Shown: in pieces, positions 25,954-34,648 of the stretch
How positions within the stretch are numbered: the first letter of the stretch is position 1
Layout of the letters: each line of letters opens with the position of its first letter
Source: Mycobacterium sp. 3519A
GTDB lineage: Bacteria > Actinomycetota > Actinomycetes > Mycobacteriales > Mycobacteriaceae
Direction of reading: 5' to 3'
Length of the DNA stretch: 64,000 nucleotides
NCBI RefSeq assembly: GCF_900240945.1
Contig: NZ_OESG01000013.1
Coordinates: 2,317,622 to 2,381,621, forward strand
Position numbers and translations under genes: made by a program
Notes under the pieces: generated by a model
What the model was told of the DNA's origin: nothing
The model's database searches: none
Seen by the model: only the letters and a program-made list of their open reading frames with translations

Positions 25954-26448
25954 CTACGACGCCGACAGTCGGATGATCGGGATGGTTCGGCCGCTGACGG
26001 CCGCCCGGCCGCGGTAGTCGGGAAAGAGCGGGTAAATGCGGTCGGCACGCGCCCACAGTCGGACCAGCTCGTCTGGGTCGCGGACTTCGGCGGCCGTCAT
26101 CGCCACGGCACCGTCGCCAACACCGACGTGAACGTGCGGATTGGCCTTGAGGTTGTGATACCACGCCGGGTGTCGGTCACGCCCGAAGCTCGAGGCGACG
26201 ACGATGACGTCATCGCCGTCACGGAAGAACAGCACCGCGGAGGTGCGAAGAACACGTGACTGGGCGCCGACCGTGGTCAACAAGGTCGACGGCAGCATGA
26301 GGGCCATGCCGAGGTGTCCGCGCGTGACGCGCATCAGCCACGGATCGACCTTAGGAGCGATGTTCAACGCAATCCATCGCCCGGCGGTCGTCCCGAGAAA
26401 TGCCGTGTAGAGGCGAGCCCCTAAGCCGAGATGGTCCGGGTCGGCCAT
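25954..26448 (-). CDS. F420-dependent nitroreductase-like protein (third Ddn-family gene)
   Basis: 164-aa Ddn/DUF385 family protein, distant from the two tandem paralogues. Motifs: RTSAVLFFRDGDDVIVVASSFGRDRHPAWYHNLKANPHVHV and RADRIYPLFPDY. The N-terminal hydrophobic stretch resembles the membrane-associating helix of Ddn. ATG 26448 (MADPDHLGLG) was selected; longer in-frame extensions have no family features. It lies downstream of and in the same direction as nothing obvious, divergent from the SDR gene. Confidence 0.85.
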   Translation of the reverse strand: MADPDHLGLGARLYTAFLGTTAGRWIALNIAPKVDPWLMRVTRGHLGMALMLPSTLLTTVGAQSRVLRTSAVLFFRDGDDVIVVASSFGRDRHPAWYHNLKANPHVHVGVGDGAVAMTAAEVRDPDELVRLWARADRIYPLFPDYRGRAAVSGRTIPIIRLSAS

Positions 26449-26623
26449 GAGCACGTTTCCTTCGCTAGAGAGTCGCGTAAATGCCACGACGACAACGTCT
26501 CTCGCTTCTCGACCAGTCCGCGACGGCCATCCGCGCGGGTTATGGGCGCTATCGACAGATTGCATAGGAGCCTTGCACGACCCGCGTCATGTCTGCAGTT
26601 GTTCAGATCAGAGAAAGGAGATC

Positions 26624-27334
26624 ATGGACATCAGAAGTTCAGTTGCCTTCGTCACGGGTGCCAACCGCGGTCTGGGCCTGGCCTTTGCTCATGCGCTACG
26701 TGCCCGCGGCGCGCGGCGCGTCTACGCCGGAATGCGAAACCCCGAACCGCTCGACGACCCGTCGATCGTGCCGGTGCGACTTGACGTCACCGATCCTGAG
26801 ACGGTCGAGTTGGCGGCCGAGATGTGCTGCGACGTCACATTACTGGTCAACAACGCCGGCATCGGGGTGGTGAACCAGGGCGCGCTCGATCCCGCTTTTG
26901 TCGACGTCGCCCGCCGAATGTTCGAAACCAATTTCTATGGGATGGTCCACACCAGTCAGGCATTCGCGCCGGTGATCGTCGGCAACGGTGGAGGTGCGGT
27001 CATCAATGTGCTGTCCGACGCCACATGGTTCGCACGGCCGCTGGTCTCCGCATATTCGACCACGAAGTCGGCGGCGTGGAGCTTTACGAACGCGCTGCGG
27101 CTCGCGCTACGCGATCAAGGTGTTCTGGTGGCCGCGTTGCACGTCGGATTCGTCGACACCGACATGGCCCGCGGAATCGATGCGAAGAAGTCGGATCCAC
27201 GCGTCTTGGCGGAGACTGCACTCGACGGTGTCGAGAACGGTCAGGAAGAAGTGCTCGCCGACGAACAGTCGCGTCTGGTCAAGAGCACTCTGTCGGCTGC
27301 GGGGTACTACCTTTCTCCGCCGGAGATTGGATGA
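26624..27334 (+). CDS. Short-chain dehydrogenase/reductase
   Basis: Classical SDR of 236 aa. The NAD(P)-binding TGANRGLG lies at about residues 12-19, and RLDVTDPET and NNAGIG follow. The catalytic set is Ser in INVLSDATW, then YSTTK (YxxxK) near residue 145, with a LHVGFVDTDMA motif after it. ATG 26624 follows AAAGGAG. The 3' end overlaps the convergent hydrolase by 28 nt. The substrate is unknown. Confidence 0.9.
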   Translation: MDIRSSVAFVTGANRGLGLAFAHALRARGARRVYAGMRNPEPLDDPSIVPVRLDVTDPETVELAAEMCCDVTLLVNNAGIGVVNQGALDPAFVDVARRMFETNFYGMVHTSQAFAPVIVGNGGGAVINVLSDATWFARPLVSAYSTTKSAAWSFTNALRLALRDQGVLVAALHVGFVDTDMARGIDAKKSDPRVLAETALDGVENGQEEVLADEQSRLVKSTLSAAGYYLSPPEIG

Positions 27335-28149
27335 CGCAGCCTGCGCCAAAAGGTGTTGACCAGCTCGGCGTACTCGTCGGCGGCGTCCTCCCACGCGAAG
27401 TGACCAGTGTCGAGAAAAGTGAGGTCACCGTTGGGCAGGCTGGCCGCAAGAAGTTCAGCATCCTCCGACGGCGCAAACGGGTCACGTCGGGCGGCGATGA
27501 TCCTCACTGGTGTCGATACGTCGGCCAGCAGGTCGCGCAGGACTGTCAACTCGGCCGGGTAGCTCTGCATGTATTTCAGTGATTCCACGAAGCGGACCCC
27601 CTCGTACGAACATCGGTAATCGTCGCGGATTTCAGTGGGAAGTTCATACCGCTCGATCAGCGAGAGCATCCGGTCGAGAAGGTGTCGCGAGTCGCCGATG
27701 CGGCCGTCATCGGGCGGCTGCGAGCCGGCGAAGAGCTCATCCGGTTCTGGTCGACGTGGGGATGCGCCGCTGATGACAAGGCTGCGAAGCCGCCCCGGAT
27801 GCCTGGCGGCGGCGAAAAGCAAAGCTGCTGTGCCGCTGCCGGGCCCAACGGCGTGTGGACGGTCCAGCCCTAACATATCGATCACTCGAATGATGAACTC
27901 CGCCATCGCCGCTGGCGATAGCAGCGACGGACGGCGCTCGGAGCGGCCGAATCCCGGCAGGTCGATCGCCGTGAGTTGAACGTCCTCGCACAGGCACGCC
28001 CATACCGGTTGGAACGCCAACACGCTCTCCGGCCACGGGCTCAACAGCAACGCCTGTTCGCCGCGGGGCGGGGTCTCGGCGACGCGGATCGCCAGTCCGT
28101 CGATGGTTCGGTAGCGAAGCTCCATCGGGATGTTGAACCACTTCGTCAC
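27307..28149 (-). CDS. Alpha/beta hydrolase with an atypical nucleophile elbow
   Basis: 280-residue alpha/beta-hydrolase fold protein of the haloalkane dehalogenase/epoxide hydrolase type. Seen are LLLSPWPESVLAFQPVW (oxyanion region), TAIDLPGFGRSERRP, PVRIIAARRDPFAP (acid) and FLDTGHFAWEDAADEY (catalytic His). The nucleophile elbow reads HAVGPGSGTAALLF: relatives usually have GPDVG or GHSxG, so the nucleophile position is Gly here. It may be inactive as a hydrolase or have another function. The start is GTG (VTKWFNIP), with an alternative ATG at residue 9. It is next to the LuxR-type regulator. Confidence 0.8.
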   Translation of the reverse strand: MTKWFNIPMELRYRTIDGLAIRVAETPPRGEQALLLSPWPESVLAFQPVWACLCEDVQLTAIDLPGFGRSERRPSLLSPAAMAEFIIRVIDMLGLDRPHAVGPGSGTAALLFAAARHPGRLRSLVISGASPRRPEPDELFAGSQPPDDGRIGDSRHLLDRMLSLIERYELPTEIRDDYRCSYEGVRFVESLKYMQSYPAELTVLRDLLADVSTPVRIIAARRDPFAPSEDAELLAASLPNGDLTFLDTGHFAWEDAADEYAELVNTFWRRLRHPISGGER

Positions 28150-28233
28150 TGGCAGTACCCTTCCGACCGGGCTTACCAGTGTCTTCCCCGTCGACGAAGC
28201 TTCGCATCCGCCATCGCACAGTCATGTCGACCT

Positions 28234-31026
28234 TCAGTCGTGGTGGCGGTTTCGTGTTTCCACTTGACTGGGGGACAGGACGTGGGTCAGTTCCGCGCGT
28301 GACCGGATGCCGAGCTTGGAGAACACCTTGCGAAGGTGGTACTGGACTGTGCGCGGACTGATGAACAATTGGACGCCGATTTCGGGGTTGGTCAATCCAT
28401 CCCGAGCGAGCCGAGCCACCTGCAGTTCCTGGGGTGTGAGCTCATCGTGCGCCGTGGTCTTACGCTTGCGCGCAGTCTCACCGGTGGCGAGCAACTCCCG
28501 ACGCGCCCGCTCGGCGAACCCGTCGACCCCCATAGCGGTGAACATTTCGTCGGCAGTATGAAGGGCGGTGCGCGCTTCGACCCGCCTGTTCTCACGGCGC
28601 AGCCATTCGCCGTAGAGAAGGTGGCCGCGCGCAAGTTCGGCAGCCACATTGGTCTGGCCGAGCTGCGCGAGGGATTCGCGGTAATAGCGTTCGGCCGCTC
28701 GCCCATTGGCGAGCAGCGCGCGCAGGCGCGATTGGATGCCCGATAACCAAGCGGTGGAGTTCACGCGGATCCGGTCCGAGACGTAAGTCAACGCCACAGT
28801 GATCACGTCCACGTCTCCCGTGCGGGAAGCCGCTTCGGACAGTTCCGGGATGACGAAGGCCGAGAATCCGACGTGGTCGCTGTCGAAAACCCGGCGGGCG
28901 GCGACAAGAGCCTCCTCATGCCGGCCCAAGCCGTTGTAGAGCACCGATCGCGCGTACTCGGCGAAGTCGGCGACTTTACACAATCCACTCTCGGTAGCGG
29001 ACGCCTCGGTAGCCCGAATCAGTTCCGACGCCGACTGCTCATGGCCACGCCAGGCAGCCATCAACATGTCGATGAAAGTCAGCGGCGGATTTCCCGTCGC
29101 ATCGGCTACCAGCCGACCTTCGTCGATCACCAGGCCCGCGGTGGCAAACTCGCCACGCAGCAGATACGTCCACGCCAGGTACTGCAGCGCGAACTGGAGG
29201 TACACCGGCGCCCCGGTGCGACGGGCGAAATGGACGAGCCCCAAAGCCAGTTCGTGCCACGCTTCTGCATCCCACAGCTCCGCGGCGAGAGCAGCGGTCA
29301 CTTTCGAGCGAGCGAGCGGGAGCCACAAACCGGCGTCGTCGCGTGCATCGTCGGCGAGAATCAATCGGATGGCGTGCGCGAGCATCGGCGCACCCGCCTG
29401 ATAACCGTCGGTGTACAGGGTCGCGAGCGCATCGAGCAACACATCGACTGTCCGCGGCGGCTGGATGCTTGGGGGACTTGCACGTGCCGCCGCCGCGGTC
29501 TCACGCATACCGCCGGGGCCGTCGAGATCGGCGAGCCACATCGTCGCGTCGAGAGCCTGCAGTCGCACTTCTCGTGTCAGCTCAGGACTGAGGGGCGCGA
29601 ACAGCGCTGCCGCGCTTTGCAGATAGCGAGCCGCATCTCGGACTCGGAGTTGATCGAACGCGATCTCCCCGCGCAGGTATTGCGCCTGTGCCAGCTGCAT
29701 GTCGTCGAGCGGCACACCGTCGGTGGCGACCAGCAGTCCGAGGGCGGCATCGAGCGCCCCGGCGTCACGTTTGGCCTTGGCGGCGGCCAAAGTACGGCCG
29801 CCGCGGCGCGCGGGTTCAGGGGTAAGCGCCGCCGCGCGTTCCAGAAAGGCGGCGGCGGCGGCCAACCCGCCCCGGCTTTGAGCGCGGTCGGCGGAGCTCT
29901 CGAGTTCTTCGGCGACGGCTTCATCCGGCCCCACGGACGCCTGCGCCCGATGCCAAGCACGTCGATCCGGATCCACCCGGGAGTCGGTGGCCTCGGCCAA
30001 TGCCCGATGAATGGCCTGTCGATCGGACAGCGAGGCCGATCGATACGCCGCCGACCGAACCAACGGATGGCGAAACTGCACCCGCGTGCCGACTTCGAGA
30101 AGACCAGCATCCAGCGCAGGTAGCGCGGCGTCGGCGTCGACGCCAAGCAGAGATGCTGCACTCCACAGCAGGGACGGATCGCCCACCGGGTCCGCCGCAG
30201 CCAACTGCACGAAACGGACCGCCGCTTCGGGTAACAGCTCGAGGCGGCGCCGAAAGCTCGCCTCGATTCGGCCCGAAAGCGGGATCAGCCCGGGCAATGT
30301 GAAACCTCCGGCCAGTTCCGCGGGTGTGACGCCTCGAGTGAGTTCGAGTAGCGCCAACGGATTGCCACGAGTCTCGGTCACGATCTGGTCGCGTACGTGG
30401 GGATCAACGGGGGCCGTGAGTACGGAATCGAGCAGCACCCGTGCTTCCTCAACCGCCAACCCGTCAACCTTCAACTCCGGCAATCCGGACAACTCGTCGC
30501 TCGGCGTCCTCGACGCGAAGACGAGGCCAACGGACTCGGCACCCAACCGGCGCGCCACGAATGCCATGACCTGTTTCGACGCGCTGTCGAGCCACTGTTC
30601 GTCGTCGACCACGCAAATGATTGGCTGCTCGTCAGCGGCCGTGGAGAGTAGGGTCAACGCGGCCAGGCCAATGAAAAATCTGTCGGATTTCGCCGCGGCA
30701 CTGAGGCCGAACGTGGTTTCGAGTGCCTCGCGCTGAGGCTGCGGCAAGACATCGAGCCTGCCGGTGATCGGTGCCAGTAGCTGATGCAGCCCGGCAAAGG
30801 CCAGCTCCATCTCTGCTTGTACACCGCCCGCGTGTAGCACGAGGCAGCCGGTCGCCTGCTCGACCAGCGCCTCCAACAACACCGTTTTGCCCACACCGGG
30901 CTCACCGCTGACTACCAGTACCTGGCTTTGGCCGGAGCGGATCGCCCCGAGAAGTTCGCCGAGTGCGCGCATTTCGCTTCGTCGGCCGATCAACCCGACG
31001 GCAGGAACACCAAGACTCCCGGCCAT
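28234..31026 (-). CDS. LuxR-family regulator with AAA-type ATPase domain (LAL)
   Basis: Large ATP-binding LuxR regulator of 930 aa. Walker A GEPGVGKT is at residues 41-48, with a Walker B-like IICVVDDEQWLD near 140. A long helical tetratricopeptide-like middle follows, and the final ~65 residues form a LuxR helix-turn-helix (LTPQELQVARLARDGLTNPEI, then SPRTVQYHLRKVFSKLGI). These proteins use ATP and ligand binding to switch on transcription, in actinobacteria often of catabolic or secondary metabolite genes. It is divergent from the small peptide-LysR-sigma operon, for which it is a candidate activator. Confidence 0.93.
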   Translation of the reverse strand: MAGSLGVPAVGLIGRRSEMRALGELLGAIRSGQSQVLVVSGEPGVGKTVLLEALVEQATGCLVLHAGGVQAEMELAFAGLHQLLAPITGRLDVLPQPQREALETTFGLSAAAKSDRFFIGLAALTLLSTAADEQPIICVVDDEQWLDSASKQVMAFVARRLGAESVGLVFASRTPSDELSGLPELKVDGLAVEEARVLLDSVLTAPVDPHVRDQIVTETRGNPLALLELTRGVTPAELAGGFTLPGLIPLSGRIEASFRRRLELLPEAAVRFVQLAAADPVGDPSLLWSAASLLGVDADAALPALDAGLLEVGTRVQFRHPLVRSAAYRSASLSDRQAIHRALAEATDSRVDPDRRAWHRAQASVGPDEAVAEELESSADRAQSRGGLAAAAAFLERAAALTPEPARRGGRTLAAAKAKRDAGALDAALGLLVATDGVPLDDMQLAQAQYLRGEIAFDQLRVRDAARYLQSAAALFAPLSPELTREVRLQALDATMWLADLDGPGGMRETAAAARASPPSIQPPRTVDVLLDALATLYTDGYQAGAPMLAHAIRLILADDARDDAGLWLPLARSKVTAALAAELWDAEAWHELALGLVHFARRTGAPVYLQFALQYLAWTYLLRGEFATAGLVIDEGRLVADATGNPPLTFIDMLMAAWRGHEQSASELIRATEASATESGLCKVADFAEYARSVLYNGLGRHEEALVAARRVFDSDHVGFSAFVIPELSEAASRTGDVDVITVALTYVSDRIRVNSTAWLSGIQSRLRALLANGRAAERYYRESLAQLGQTNVAAELARGHLLYGEWLRRENRRVEARTALHTADEMFTAMGVDGFAERARRELLATGETARKRKTTAHDELTPQELQVARLARDGLTNPEIGVQLFISPRTVQYHLRKVFSKLGIRSRAELTHVLSPSQVETRNRHHD

Positions 31027-31186
31027 TTCCCCGCCGACGGTACACGTTCACCGGCTGTACAGGCTGGCGAGTGGCGGACTCGAATGACCCGCCCGCGCCA
31101 ACACACTCGGTTCCTACGGGGATGTTTCACGGGCCCCCAGCCACGGCGCCGTCAAGCACAGCAGGGCGTTCCACATGGAGAGAACG

Positions 31187-31273
31187 ATGATGCACACGAT
31201 CTTGGGCATGCTGTTGGTTTCGCCTGCCATGTTCGCCGGTGTCGGATACACGTTGGTATCGAGGCGGCCATGA
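31187..31273 (+). CDS. Small hydrophobic peptide (28 aa) translationally coupled to the LysR gene
   Basis: A 28-codon frame starts MMHTILGMLL, contains one predicted membrane helix (LLVSPAMFAGVGYTL) and ends SRRP. GGAGAG lies 4-9 nt upstream of the first ATG, and the TGA overlaps the LysR ATG as ATGA. The strong ribosome site and coupling, rather than homology, support it. It may be a membrane peptide, or a leader whose translation sets LysR expression. Confidence 0.55.
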   Translation: MMHTILGMLLVSPAMFAGVGYTLVSRRP

Positions 31274-32382
31274 CCGCAGACAGCTCGGACATCGCATTAG
31301 AGGCGAGCGAAACCGCGCTCATGCCAACGACGTTGCGAATGCAACCATCCCAACCACTGTCGCCGAGCGAAAAGATCCCGGTGCCACACCAGCGCGAATC
31401 TCGGCGACGCGTTCGGCTGTCGCGCGGCAGCCACTCCACCGGGCCGTCGGCACCTGATGACGCTTCGACAGTCGGGTTCCTCACTCCCGCCAGATTGGAG
31501 GCCTTCCTCGCGGTAGCCGAGGAAGGCGGTTTCTCCGTCGCCGCGCGAAGACTTCACGTCAGTCAACCCGCCCTTTCTCAAACGATAGGTGCGCTGGAGG
31601 ATTACCTCGGCGTGAAGCTCTTCGTGCGCGCAAAATCCGGCGTGCACATCACGATGGCGGGACGTGCCCTCCGGTCGGAGGCGCGCGCAGTCCTTGCCAA
31701 GCACCACCAACTCCGGCGGGTGATGGCGGGCTACACGATCGAGGGCGGAGGCGTGATCCGACTGGGGATTCCGCTGTTGCTCGGTGCCGACGTGCTGCGC
31801 GCGCTTGCCCAGTTCGCGGGAGGCGACCGCCCAACGCGGGTCGAACCGCGCCACCACCAATCGATGTCTGGCCAGCTCGAAGACTTGCGTACCGGTGCCC
31901 TCGACGTGATCTTCGTGAGGGAACGCCCGGTTGGCGAAGAGTTCGACGCGGTGTTGGTGGCGCGCGAGACTCTTGGAGTCCTGCTGGCAACGGATTTGGC
32001 GGCGCAGGTTGCCGACGCGAGCGGCGTTCGCCTTGAGGCTCTGCGCGGACTGCAATGGTTCAACTGGCCCAGGGCGAGCAGCCCCGCTTGGCATGACGAA
32101 CTGGCGGGCATCCTGCGTGGCCACGGAGTCGACATCGGCTCGGTGGACGGCGAAGGCGAGTTCGCGATTCCCTCCGTGATGCTGGCCGCCGTCGGTTCAC
32201 GGCAGGCTTTCGCGCTTGTTCCCCGGCATAGCGTGCCGTCGGTCTCAGACACCGTCGTCTGGGCGCCGATCGCAGGTCATTCTGTGGTGCAACGAACCTG
32301 GGCCGCGTGGCGTGCTACTTCGCGTCGCCGCGATATCGCGCAACTCATCACCACACTCGATGCGCCGGGCGACGACGAATGA
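31270..32382 (+). CDS. LysR-family transcriptional regulator with long N-terminal extension
   Basis: 370-aa LysR-type regulator. The helix-turn-helix starts only near residue 73 ([35 protein letters not shown]), then comes a linker helix and the periplasmic-binding-like effector domain ([36 protein letters not shown]). The ~70 residues before the DNA-binding domain are Ser/Pro/Arg-rich and unusual; the start is supported by ATGA coupling to the preceding small frame. The stop overlaps the sigma factor ATG by 4 nt, so regulator and sigma factor are made together. Confidence 0.85.
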   Translation: MTADSSDIALEASETALMPTTLRMQPSQPLSPSEKIPVPHQRESRRRVRLSRGSHSTGPSAPDDASTVGFLTPARLEAFLAVAEEGGFSVAARRLHVSQPALSQTIGALEDYLGVKLFVRAKSGVHITMAGRALRSEARAVLAKHHQLRRVMAGYTIEGGGVIRLGIPLLLGADVLRALAQFAGGDRPTRVEPRHHQSMSGQLEDLRTGALDVIFVRERPVGEEFDAVLVARETLGVLLATDLAAQVADASGVRLEALRGLQWFNWPRASSPAWHDELAGILRGHGVDIGSVDGEGEFAIPSVMLAAVGSRQAFALVPRHSVPSVSDTVVWAPIAGHSVVQRTWAAWRATSRRRDIAQLITTLDAPGDDE

Positions 32383-32942
32383 CCGAAAAGTTCGAGACAC
32401 ACCAGTGCTTTCAACGTGACGTTCTGCCACTGCTGGACCGGCTTCACCGCCAAGCCCTTCGGTTGACACGCAACCACGCGGACGCAGAAGATCTTGTACA
32501 GGACACGTTGGCCAATGCGTATGCCGCGTTCGCATCCTTTCAGCAAGGCACCAACCTCATTGCGTGGTTGCGCCGCATCATGACCAACGCTTACATCAGT
32601 TCTTACCGCAGAAGCCAGCGCAGGCCGCAGTATCCCGTCGATGACATCACCGACGCGCAACAGTATGCCGAGAGCCGACACTCCTCTTCCGGGTCGCCAT
32701 CGTCAGAAGAGCTTGCGCTGAACATGCTGCCGGACAGCGAGATTCAAACAGCCATGCAGGCATTGCCCGAACATATCCGGGCTGTGGTCTACTACGCCGA
32801 CGTCGAAGGTCTCCGACGCTCGGACATCGCCAAGATCATGAACACTCCGCACGGAACCGTCATGTCACGGCTATATCGCGGGCGCCGAAGGCTGCAGAAG
32901 GCGCTCGGAAAGATCGACGAATCCGGTTGTCGATCAACGTGA
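32379..32942 (+). CDS. ECF RNA polymerase sigma factor, SigH-like
   Basis: Group IV sigma factor of 187 aa. Region 2 is [30 protein letters not shown], with [21 protein letters not shown] after it; region 4 is [49 protein letters not shown]. The sequence is closest, from memory, to SigH (ECF12), which controls oxidative and thiol stress genes. SigH normally has a downstream zinc-binding anti-sigma gene; none is visible here, and the next gene encodes a DUF417 membrane protein. It is coupled to LysR by ATGA. Confidence 0.92.
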   Translation: MTEKFETHQCFQRDVLPLLDRLHRQALRLTRNHADAEDLVQDTLANAYAAFASFQQGTNLIAWLRRIMTNAYISSYRRSQRRPQYPVDDITDAQQYAESRHSSSGSPSSEELALNMLPDSEIQTAMQALPEHIRAVVYYADVEGLRRSDIAKIMNTPHGTVMSRLYRGRRRLQKALGKIDESGCRST

Positions 32943-32963
32943 GTTGTCGCCTATTCGTCCCGA

Positions 32964-32979
32964 TTATCACTGTTATCAC
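32964..32979. promoter_or_regulatory. Direct repeat upstream of the DUF417 gene
   Basis: TTATCAC occurs twice, 2 nt apart, about 80 nt before the DUF417 start and 22 nt after the sigma stop. It could be a tandem half-site operator; nothing else supports this. Confidence 0.3.
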
Positions 32980-33060
32980 GAGTCTGAATCGCAATGTGGA
33001 CGTGGTGTCAGCCGGCGCTTGTTTTACCCAAATGCACGGCGTCCAAGGAAAGGACCACCT

Positions 33061-33564
33061 ATGAGCACCACGTCGACCACCCTGAAACTGGCTCGGTTGC
33101 TTCCTGTTTCGACGATAGACACCGTCGCTGCCCTCCTCGGTAGATACGGTCTGGTTGTCGTGATCGGATGGATCGGAGCCTTGAAATTCGCCGATTTCGA
33201 AGCGCATCAGATACAGCCGCTGGTCGCGAACAGTCCGGCCATGGGTTGGCTGTACCAGATTTTCCCCGTCTACACCTTCTCGGCGTTGTTGGGCGCGTTC
33301 GAGATCACCGCCGCAGTGTTGGTCGCGATCAAGCCCATAGCCCCACGAATCTCCATCGCAGGCAGCCTGATGTCGATCGTGCTGTTCCTTGCCACGGTCA
33401 GCTTCCTGTTCAGCACGCCCGGCGTGAGCGAGCCGGCAGGTGGTGGCTTTCCCGCTTTGTCGCTCACCGGCGAATTCCTTCTGAAAGACATTCCGCTGCT
33501 TGGCCTCTCCTTCTGGACGCTCGCAGATTCCATCCGGGCCGCCATGCGTCAGCACCTCCGCTAG
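33061..33564 (+). CDS. DUF417 (YkgB/RclC-like) membrane protein
   Basis: 167-residue inner-membrane protein with four predicted helices (GLVVVIGWIGALKF, TFSALLGAFEITAAVLVAI, SIAGSLMSIVLFLATVSFLF and LLGLSFWTLADSI). It has the DUF417 hallmark FADFEAHQIQPLVANSP. The E. coli relative RclC is induced by reactive chlorine; a related oxidant-defence role would fit the SigH-like sigma factor directly upstream. ATG 33061 follows AGGAAAGGA. Confidence 0.88.
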   Translation: MSTTSTTLKLARLLPVSTIDTVAALLGRYGLVVVIGWIGALKFADFEAHQIQPLVANSPAMGWLYQIFPVYTFSALLGAFEITAAVLVAIKPIAPRISIAGSLMSIVLFLATVSFLFSTPGVSEPAGGGFPALSLTGEFLLKDIPLLGLSFWTLADSIRAAMRQHLR

Positions 33565-33650
33565 TCGGTGTTTCGCAGGAAGCTCCTCGAGTTCGGCCAC
33601 GTCGTTCTTGGTCAGCCGAACCAGCACCGCGGGGTAGCCGTCATAAGCGG
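33565..33650 (-). pseudogene. Remnant of an MmcQ/YjbR-like (Rv2570-like) gene
   Basis: The minus strand reads YDGYPAVLVRLTKNDVAELE then EL, matching the C-terminal block (DGYPAVLVRL) that I recall in Rv2570-type proteins. No start or upstream domain remains, and the frame runs into the DUF417 gene. Its position next to the DUF389/transglutaminase region and its strand fit a conserved gene cut off by the neighbouring accessory block. Confidence 0.55.
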
Positions 33651-33700
33651 GTCGTCCAACCGCCCATCACATCTGCCCAAGCCTGGCTACTGTGCCGGAC

Positions 33701-34636
33701 ATGCTGCATTTGCGGGTGATCGCGCCGACCGAACTACGCGAATCGGTCATCGAACTGCTGACCGAGAACCCCGGCGTGACGCATCTGGTCGTCCACCGCG
33801 GGGCGGCGCTCGACCCGCACGGCGACGAGATCACCGCCGACATCGCCAGGGAGTCGGCCAACGAGGTCATCGACGGTCTCAAACGGCTGCGGGTCAAGGA
33901 ACGCGGAGCGATCACCCTCGACGTCGTCGACACGGTGCTGTCGACCCGCGCTTACCGCGCCGAGGACGAGGCCGCGGGCGATCCCGCCGACGCCGTGGTG
34001 TGGGACGAACTGGCCGCCCGTACCCGGGAGGAGTCCACGCTCAACGTCGCCTTCCTGACGTTCCTGTGCCTCGCGTGCCTGATCGCAGCGGTCGGGGTGG
34101 TCACCGATTCGCCCGTCACCGTGGTCGGCGCGATGGTGGTGGGGCCGGAATTCGGACCATTGGCGGCGCTTGCCGTCGCGCTGGTGCGCCGGCGGGCCTA
34201 CCTCGCGCGGCGCGCCGCCGTCGCGTTGTTGGTCGGCTTCCCGGCGGCGATGCTCGTCACGGCCCTCGGCGTGCTAGGCGGGGAGGCGCTCGGCTGGATC
34301 ACGCTGGAAAGCACCCGCCAGCTCTCCGAGGTCGACTTCATCTTCCGGGTCGGGCCGCTGTCGTTGGTCGTTGCCCTGTTCGCGGGCGCGGCGGGCATGT
34401 TGTCGTTGGTGTCGGCGAAATCCGCTGCGCTGGTCGGAGTTTTCATCTCGGTCACCACGGTGCCCGCCGCGGGATTCGCCGTCGTCGCGGCCACGGTCGG
34501 CGACTGGTCGATCGCGGCGCAGTCAGCCGCCCAGCTGGCCGTGAATCTGGTCGGCATCGTCGTGGCAGGCGTGTTGGTGTTGTGGGTGCGTCAGCTCGCC
34601 GATCACCGTCAACAGGCACGAGCGCGGACAGTGTGA
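33701..34636 (+). CDS. DUF389-family membrane protein
   Basis: 311-aa protein with an N-terminal soluble ACT-like half (LHLRVIAPTELRESVIELLTENPGV, about residues 1-95) and six predicted membrane helices from residue 115 (FLTFLCLACLIAAVGVVTD, VVGAMVVGPEFGPLAALAVAL, then further helices). That architecture defines DUF389; the function is unknown and transport has been suggested for relatives. ATG 33701 is preceded by TACTGT at 33688-33693, a leaderless arrangement; GTG 33692 is the alternative. Confidence 0.88.
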   Translation: MLHLRVIAPTELRESVIELLTENPGVTHLVVHRGAALDPHGDEITADIARESANEVIDGLKRLRVKERGAITLDVVDTVLSTRAYRAEDEAAGDPADAVVWDELAARTREESTLNVAFLTFLCLACLIAAVGVVTDSPVTVVGAMVVGPEFGPLAALAVALVRRRAYLARRAAVALLVGFPAAMLVTALGVLGGEALGWITLESTRQLSEVDFIFRVGPLSLVVALFAGAAGMLSLVSAKSAALVGVFISVTTVPAAGFAVVAATVGDWSIAAQSAAQLAVNLVGIVVAGVLVLWVRQLADHRQQARARTV

Positions 34637-34648
34637 TGTGATCGCACC

